This document shows positions 6,088-10,093 of a stretch of DNA of 10,093 bases, in pieces. The DNA is from Chitinophagaceae bacterium (GTDB lineage Bacteria; Bacteroidota; Bacteroidia; Chitinophagales; Chitinophagaceae). The stretch covers positions 1 to 10,093 of the forward strand of contig CANIMM010000092.1 of assembly GCA_947468255.1 (NCBI GenBank), given 5' to 3'. A program made the translations under genes and the position numbers. The first letter of the stretch is position 1. Every line of letters begins with the position of its first letter. The notes under the pieces are model-generated. The model had not been told where the DNA came from and searched no databases. It saw only the letters and a list, made by a program, of their open reading frames with translations.

Positions 6088-6707
6088 TAAGCGCCTTTCT
6101 TAACCAGCCTTCCTGTAACGGGATGGGTATGACGGATATTTAAAAAATACTGCCCTGCTTTGAGGCCACTTAGGTTCCATTTTTCTAGTGCGCCCATTCC
6201 ATTATATATAACTACCTTTTCTTTTAATTTAGCTCCCTTTTCATCCAATAGCTCAATCTGATCATTGCCCTTGTTGGCATGAAGGATATTGATATACAAT
6301 TCATTTTTAACAGGGTTCGGGTATACGATTATTTCATTGGGCAAAAAAGAGGCTACCTTATTCATTTCCGGCTGATTTTCTACATTGTATTGAAGCAGTC
6401 CATTGGTAACGACAATCAGATTGCTTTTGTCCATGGTATTAATGGCGGCAGATTCGCCTACACTCCACTCTATATTATAATTGCCCTTAGTAACCTGGTT
6501 ACCAGCGATATTAATTGTATAAGGATAATTGGATTGGGCTGAAGAAAATAAGCTGATCAGTAAAATCGGAATAATGAGGGAAATACGATTTGTAGAAAAT
6601 ATCAATCCTTTAGTAAATTTATTATTGCTAAAAAAGAGTTTTTTATTCACATTATAACGGTCAAAAATTTCAACCGATAAAGCAGTAGGTAAAGTATATA
6701 TATTCAT
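6066..6707 (-). CDS. Small secreted protein with T9SS type A sorting domain (copy B)
   Basis: The protein has 213 residues as drawn. The mature part (from about residue 60, NYPYTINIAGNQVTKGNY) and the sorting tail with YPNPVKNEL (129-137) match the 2329-2877 product closely, differing by about 23 substitutions and one gap. The N-terminus is odd. The hydrophobic signal segment (LIIPILLISLFSSAQ) starts only near residue 44, behind some 35 polar or mixed residues without counterpart in copy A. DNA homology to copy A begins at ATATTTTCTAC, right at the signal peptide. No ATG lies between residue 1 and the signal. Either the long leader is real, or translation begins at TTG 6605-6603 (residue 35), where AAAGGA sits directly against it. 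It lies 42 bp downstream of the small AraC-type gene, so it may be cotranscribed with that gene and not use the copy A promoter. It precedes the large fibre gene by 292 bp. Confidence 0.85.
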   Translation of the reverse strand: MNIYTLPTALSVEIFDRYNVNKKLFFSNNKFTKGLIFSTNRISLIIPILLISLFSSAQSNYPYTINIAGNQVTKGNYNIEWSVGESAAINTMDKSNLIVVTNGLLQYNVENQPEMNKVASFLPNEIIVYPNPVKNELYINILHANKGNDQIELLDEKGAKLKEKVVIYNGMGALEKWNLSGLKAGQYFLNIRHTHPVTGRLVKKGAYKILKVN

Positions 6708-6749
6708 AATGTATATTTTTTAATGATCATCCTTTTGTTGTTTTATTAT

Positions 6750-7124
6750 TTACTTAATTAATTGAATCAAACTCTTTTTTTCTTTAACATATTGAACAAA
6801 ATTGTCATTGCTATCAAAACCGCATAAGTGAATAATTGACTCGATCGATAAATTGGCATTGATTGGATTTTCGATCTCTTCGATAAAATGCTTATACCGA
6901 TATTCATTGACCAATAGCTGAAAGGGAAGTGTATAGAAGACAGTAGAAATTTCGTCTACTTTTTCAGGACTCACTTTTAATAAATGAGAAAAATATTGAA
7001 TGGAGGCCTCTTTTTGCAGATAGTATTTTAAATCAAAAAAGTAATGATCAAATACATTTTTGATAGGAGCACTATTTCTACGATGCTTTCCGATAAAACC
7101 CTCAAAAAAATTAAATAGAGACAT
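6750..7124 (-). CDS. Small AraC-type HTH protein (DNA-binding domain only)
   Basis: The protein has 124 residues, almost entirely a divergent AraC/XylS-type double helix-turn-helix. The first helix pair is around residues 42-80 (IQYFSHLLKVSPEKVDEIS, then LPFQLLVNEYRYKHFIEEI). The second is around 90-118 (LSIESIIHLCGFDSNDNFVQYVKEKK). Corresponding positions in the 355-residue neighbour read FSNIMGVSKEIM, MSFDELIKKARVDYFVEII and FTVEALAMEVGFSSRQRFYQPFKK. There is no sensor, receiver or membrane segment, and the usual G-x-x-P ending is missing, so it may be a reduced or partly decayed regulator. It is 42 bp upstream of T9SS gene copy B on the same strand, which suggests control of the adhesin cassettes. 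An inverted repeat overlapping its start codon would allow autoregulation. Confidence 0.7.
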   Translation of the reverse strand: MSLFNFFEGFIGKHRRNSAPIKNVFDHYFFDLKYYLQKEASIQYFSHLLKVSPEKVDEISTVFYTLPFQLLVNEYRYKHFIEEIENPINANLSIESIIHLCGFDSNDNFVQYVKEKKSLIQLIK

Positions 7125-7143
7125 GATCCAATGATTAGGATCA
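7124..7143. promoter_or_regulatory. Inverted repeat over the start of the small AraC-type gene
   Basis: TGATCC (7124-7129) and GGATCA (7138-7143) are perfect 6-bp arms with eight bases between them, and the left arm reaches into the ATG at 7124. A protein bound here, or a hairpin in the messenger, could block translation or transcription of the regulator. Short arms make chance possible. Confidence 0.3.
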
Positions 7144-7184
7144 CAAAATTTGAATAATAAAGGGGGAAGAAAAAATTAGGGATG

Positions 7185-7229
7185 TAACAATGATGAATGT
7201 CATTGTTAGATTTAAAATTACAGCTGTAA
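7185..7229. promoter_or_regulatory. Two dyads between the regulator genes, candidate operators
   Basis: TAACAATGA (7185-7193) and TCATTGTTA (7200-7208) form a perfect 9-bp inverted repeat with a six-base spacer. TTACAGCTGTAA (7218-7229) is a perfect 12-bp palindrome. Both lie in the 134-bp gap between the membrane regulator gene and the small regulator gene. On the minus strand neither is followed by a T run, so they look more like protein sites than terminators. TGTAACA and AATGACA words recur within the gap. Confidence 0.4.
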
Positions 7230-7258
7230 CATTTTAAATGACACTGATTTCCAATAAG

Positions 7259-8326
7259 TTAATCATTTAAGATATCGATCAAATCCGAGGGATTGCCTCC
7301 ATGATATTTTTTAAATGGCTGATAAAAACGTTGCCTGGAGCTAAACCCAACTTCCATTGCCAATGCCTCAACGGTAAAATTTTTATATTTTGGTTCTTTT
7401 ATGATCTCAACAAAGTAATCAACCCTTGCTTTTTTAATTAACTCATCAAAACTCATTGAATAAGTAAAATAAATATAATTAAACATGATCTCTTTACTTA
7501 CCCCCATGATATTGGAAAATTCTTCAATATCTGCAATCTTACTCTTATAATAGAAATTTGTAAAAAAATGAAAGGTAAAATCAACCTCCTTTATATCGGA
7601 ACTAAAATCATTTTTGTTAAATAAAAAGCCAAAAGAAATTTTAGCCCCATTTTTATTAATGAAATTAGGTCTATATAAAATAGTTAAAAGTAGAGTTAAA
7701 GCGTATACGATTAGAGTAAAAGTTTTGTAATGATCAGGAATTTTGTAAAATACAGAAAAAAGAATAATAAATAATTGTGTAGTTATTACCATAAAAAAAC
7801 AAAAAGTCCAGACTTGTACTCTTTTAAAATAAATATTTTTAAATGAGAATTTAAATAAAATATTATAAATGTAATAAAGACAAAATAAATTAAATAAAAT
7901 AAAATCTAATTCTAAAAAAAAATTGAGATACATAGGCAGGTTAACACTATTAGATTTTGAAAAAACAGTATCATATCCGACAATTTCTACATAAAATATC
8001 AAAAAAATATAAATTGTATAAGCGGTAATTACATAAATATTTGCAATCCTTTTGTGTTGGATAAAATATAAATTAGTGAATATTTGAACCAATGAAGTTC
8101 CAACAAGCATTGGGCAAACCATTATAATAAGTTTAAACTGATCCAGCCCCGTCCTGATAAGTAAACAGAAGAAACCAACACCAATAGAAAGAACAAGTAA
8201 TAAGAAAAAGATTTTTAGTTTAAGGGGAGATTTAAATCGAATGAGGACGTCAAATAAAACGATAATAGCAAAAATAAATAAAAAAAAATAGGAGCTATTT
8301 GCAAGTGAATCTGGAGTGAATCTCAT
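7259..8326 (-). CDS. Seven-helix membrane protein with C-terminal AraC-type DNA-binding domain
   Basis: The protein has 355 residues. The N-terminal two thirds is very hydrophobic, with about seven membrane helices near residues 12-30, 37-57, 65-90, 96-116, 133-160, 171-195 and 201-218. A linker of about 30 residues leads to an AraC/XylS DNA-binding domain at about 250-352 (IEEFSNIMGVSKEIM, then MSFDELIKKARVDYFVEII, then FTVEALAMEVGFSSRQRFYQPF, ending KKYHGGNPSDLIDIL). Membrane-embedded one-component AraC regulators of this plan are common in Bacteroidota and are thought to sense an unknown signal and act on DNA from the membrane. The nearest genes it could control are the small AraC-type gene and the T9SS/adhesin cassettes on the same strand, 134 bp and more downstream. 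The start ATG is supported by the first helix beginning soon after it. Its membrane half uses AT-rich codons, as expected from Phe, Ile and Leu. Confidence 0.85.
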   Translation of the reverse strand: MRFTPDSLANSSYFFLFIFAIIVLFDVLIRFKSPLKLKIFFLLLVLSIGVGFFCLLIRTGLDQFKLIIMVCPMLVGTSLVQIFTNLYFIQHKRIANIYVITAYTIYIFLIFYVEIVGYDTVFSKSNSVNLPMYLNFFLELDFILFNLFCLYYIYNILFKFSFKNIYFKRVQVWTFCFFMVITTQLFIILFSVFYKIPDHYKTFTLIVYALTLLLTILYRPNFINKNGAKISFGFLFNKNDFSSDIKEVDFTFHFFTNFYYKSKIADIEEFSNIMGVSKEIMFNYIYFTYSMSFDELIKKARVDYFVEIIKEPKYKNFTVEALAMEVGFSSRQRFYQPFKKYHGGNPSDLIDILND

Positions 8327-8872
8327 TTTATAAAATAATTTCTAACTATAACCAATGACTAAGAATTAATCGTTGGATTTATAAAATTAAATAAATTTTG
8401 ATTTTACACATTTTATTTGCCAAATTATTGTTGTCCTATTTTATAAAACAGTAATAATAAATCAACTATATATATAATAAAAATAAAATAGTAAGTAGAA
8501 AGATATAGTCAAATTTAGAATTTCAACTCCAAAACAACCCTGCTACTAGCAGCAAATTCTTCCAAACTCGCTCCTATGGAAGCCACAAACCTTCATTGCT
8601 GCATTTTAGCGAAAGCGAAAAAACGACCTCATAAGATGGGTTGTCCCATTTTTAACCTTTCCATTTTATTTCCACCAGCAACGCTTTATCTTCTATTATT
8701 GCGATTAGCTGATTGATGCATATTTTTAAAAAATTGCACCATTTAACCTGCCAAATTGATAAGTTTACATTTATTATCCAAGTTCAACGAAATTGTACTA
8801 ATATTATTGAAATTTACCCCATTGCACCTAAGTGTATACACAAAATCAATAAATATTAGTAAAAAAAATAAA
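8327..8872. other. Long divergent non-coding region with a GC-richer core
   Basis: It separates the minus-strand membrane regulator from the plus-strand GlcG-like gene and should hold both promoters, but I could not pin down convincing -33/-7 boxes. Both ends are very AT-rich (tracts of TATATA and AAATAAAA). The part from about 8519 to 8720 is GC-richer. On the minus strand, fragments of it look coding but broken by stops, for example RFVASIGASLEEFAASS followed by RVVLELKF and a stop at about 8519. This is either a decayed gene end or a dispersed intergenic repeat. A hairpin lies at 8633-8652. The first 39 codons of a longer frame starting at 8756 fall here but are not believable as coding. 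Confidence 0.5.
8633..8652 (+). terminator. Hairpin with T run in the divergent region
   Basis: AAGATGGG pairs with CCCATTTT (one G-U) around the loop TTGT, and the right arm leads into a run of five T residues (8649-8653). It has the form of a weak plus-strand terminator, but no plus-strand gene lies upstream. It may be part of the degraded or repetitive core described for this region. Confidence 0.25.
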
Positions 8873-9319
8873 ATGGCCGAAGAAACTACAAATTCAATCA
8901 TCGCAAAAATATTGGTAGCCTTAGAAAGTCTAATTCCAATATATATTCAAAATCCAATAGATGAAAAAATTGCTAATGGAAACGTTGCTGTTTGTATCAT
9001 AGATGAAAATGGCAATGTACAGGGCAAAATGTATGGAACCAATAAAGCAAAATCAAGACAAATCTATAAAATAGCTTGGACAAAAGCCAGTCAAGTTTGG
9101 CTAACCGGCATTAAGACGGGTGAATATGAGCAATTAGTTTTTAATAAAATCATTGAAGAAAATAGCAATGGGATAGAATCTCCTGATTTAATTGGCTGGG
9201 AAGGAGGACAACCGCTAATTTTGCCGGATGGATCGGTGCTCTCTGTTGGATTTAGTGGATTTAGAGGAGTGGTAGATTTAGAAATTATGGAAAAAGCCCT
9301 TACAATAGCTATCAATTAA
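8873..9319 (+). CDS. GlcG/HbpS-like (DUF336-type) protein
   Basis: The protein has 148 residues, about the usual length for the GlcG/HbpS family. Members are small alpha/beta proteins, some of which bind haem or corrinoids, with others of unknown role encoded beside oxidoreductases. Matching features are the N-terminal strand pair VAVCIIDENGNVQGKMYG, a helix with the AWTKASQVW segment (in place of the usual GKARTA), the IGWEGGQPLILPDGSVLSVG hairpin, and the closing FRGVVDLEIMEKALTIA. I chose ATG 8873. An in-frame ATG at 8756 would add 39 residues of Leu/Ile-rich sequence without family match, and 8873 has the A-rich leader typical of Bacteroidota. No signal peptide is present, so it is cytoplasmic. 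Thirteen bases separate it from the aldo/keto reductase, indicating an operon. The ligand cannot be told from the sequence. Confidence 0.8.
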   Translation: MAEETTNSIIAKILVALESLIPIYIQNPIDEKIANGNVAVCIIDENGNVQGKMYGTNKAKSRQIYKIAWTKASQVWLTGIKTGEYEQLVFNKIIEENSNGIESPDLIGWEGGQPLILPDGSVLSVGFSGFRGVVDLEIMEKALTIAIN

Positions 9320-9332
9320 TAAATAAAATATA

Positions 9333-10093
9333 ATGACTTACCAAGCAAACCCAGACCGTTACAAAAACATGCCCTATCGTAGATGTGGCAAAAGTGGCTT
9401 ACTACTTCCTGCTTTATCATTGGGCCTATGGCACAACTTTGGCGCAATCGATGAACTCGAAAATGCGCGTTCCATTTTAAAAACTGCTTTTGATGCAGGG
9501 ATTACCCATTTTGATCTTGCCAATAATTACGGTCCGCCTGCAGGGTCTGCGGAAGAAACTTTTGGAAAAATTTATAAAGATGATTTTAAAAAATACCGTG
9601 ATGAGCTGGTCATTTCTACCAAAGCTGGTTGGGGAATGTGGAGTGGCCCTTATGGTGATTGGGGATCAAAAAAGTATTTAGTAGCTAGTTTAGACCAAAG
9701 CTTACAAAGAATGGGATTAGACTATGTTGATATCTATTATCACCACAGACCAGATCCACAAACACCGCTAGAAGAGACAATGAGGGCGTTGGATTTAATC
9801 GTGCGCCAAGGCAAAGCATTGTATGTTGGAATATCCAGCTATAATGCCGCTGATACAGAAAAGGCAATTTCAATGCTAAACAGTCTTGGTACTAAATGTT
9901 TAATTCATCAACCAAGATATTCCATGTTTGATCGATGGATTGAAAACGGCTTACTCGATGTATTGGACAATACTGGAACAGGCTGTATTACCTTCTCCTC
10001 TCTTGAACAGGGCCTTTTAACAAACACATATTTAAAAGGAATTCCAGCTGATTCAAGAGCTGCGAACAAAAGAGGTAATGGCGCAATTGAAAG
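9333..10093 (+). CDS. yghZ: Aldo/keto reductase, YghZ/L-glyceraldehyde-3-phosphate reductase type (partial)
   Basis: The first 253 codons of a gene that continues beyond the right edge; family members have about 330-350 residues, so the C-terminal quarter is missing. NADPH-dependent aldo/keto reductases of this class (YghZ/Gpr/MgrA) reduce L-glyceraldehyde 3-phosphate, methylglyoxal and other aldehydes in the cytoplasm. The subgroup is indicated by YRRCGKSGLLLPALSLGLWH with NFG (15-37). The catalytic tetrad is intact: Asp61 and Tyr66 in DLANNYG, Lys97 in STKAGWGMWSGPYGDWGSKK, and His138 in DIYYHHR. LYVGISSYN (about residues 165-173) and the ITFSSLEQGLLT strand (YxPLxQGLLT in relatives) are also present; the usual Pro-Leu in the latter is Ser-Leu here. 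The start ATG is 13 bp after the GlcG-like stop codon, so the two are probably cotranscribed. The symbol is assigned by family resemblance only. Confidence 0.88.
   Translation, partial: MTYQANPDRYKNMPYRRCGKSGLLLPALSLGLWHNFGAIDELENARSILKTAFDAGITHFDLANNYGPPAGSAEETFGKIYKDDFKKYRDELVISTKAGWGMWSGPYGDWGSKKYLVASLDQSLQRMGLDYVDIYYHHRPDPQTPLEETMRALDLIVRQGKALYVGISSYNAADTEKAISMLNSLGTKCLIHQPRYSMFDRWIENGLLDVLDNTGTGCITFSSLEQGLLTNTYLKGIPADSRAANKRGNGAIE

Noticed and set aside
6279..6542. Plus-strand 87-residue frame over T9SS gene copy B
   Set aside because: It is antisense to a conserved sorting-domain gene. The corresponding plus-strand reading is not kept open in copy A.
8756..8872. N-terminal 39-residue extension of the GlcG-like protein
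   Set aside because: It is Leu/Ile-rich without family match, translates AT-rich intergenic DNA, and lies before a well-placed ATG at 8873.
9091..9873. Minus-strand frames at 9091-9315 and 9685-9873 and a plus-strand frame at 9490-9681
   Set aside because: They are shadows of the GlcG-like and aldo/keto reductase genes, both of which show clear family motifs in their own frames.

Overview
The window looks like chromosome of a Bacteroidota bacterium (Sphingobacteriia, Chitinophagia, Cytophagia or Flavobacteriia cannot be separated here). The DNA is AT-rich. There are two proteins with type IX secretion (T9SS) type A sorting domains, a seven-helix membrane protein fused to an AraC-type DNA-binding domain, start codons preceded by A-rich tracts rather than strong Shine-Dalgarno sites, and 'tail-fibre-like' secreted proteins with a Bacteroidota-typical N-terminal module. 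I see no tRNA, rRNA, CRISPR, transposase or integrase.

Positions 188-6707, all on the minus strand, hold a tandem duplication of a two-gene cassette. In transcription order these are: a small T9SS protein (6066-6707), a giant repeat-rich adhesin of 813 residues (3332-5773), a second small T9SS protein (2329-2877), and a second adhesin of 621 residues (188-2053). The two small proteins are about 85% identical. The two large proteins share a nearly identical export signal and first ~160 residues, then differ completely. One carries four 13-residue fibre repeats, about seventeen 17-residue NTTG/NTAxG repeats and an unfamiliar C-terminal tip. The other carries a phage tail-fibre motif, 42 uninterrupted collagen triplets and a DUF1566/Lcl-type C-terminal domain. 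The gaps inside the two cassettes are also duplicated. They contain a 95-bp stretch that is identical in both copies, an 8-bp CTAAAC/GTTTAG tandem array present in 9 versus 6 copies, and ~41-bp leader repeats just before the adhesin start codons. Behind the 813-residue gene lies an in-frame remnant of an S74-chaperone/coiled-coil fibre C-terminus followed by a terminator, as if the distal end of the fibre gene had been exchanged.

Positions 6750-8326 hold two minus-strand AraC-type regulators: a small one of 124 residues, 42 bp upstream of the first cassette, and a membrane-bound one of 355 residues. Several palindromes lie between and in front of them. They are natural candidates for regulators of the surface-protein cassettes, but this rests on position only.

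Positions 8327-8872 are a non-coding divergent region with a possibly decayed or repetitive GC-richer core. Downstream, on the plus strand, are a GlcG/HbpS-like protein (8873-9319) and, 13 bp later, an aldo/keto reductase of the YghZ type that runs off the right edge. These two look like an ordinary metabolic operon unrelated to the adhesins.
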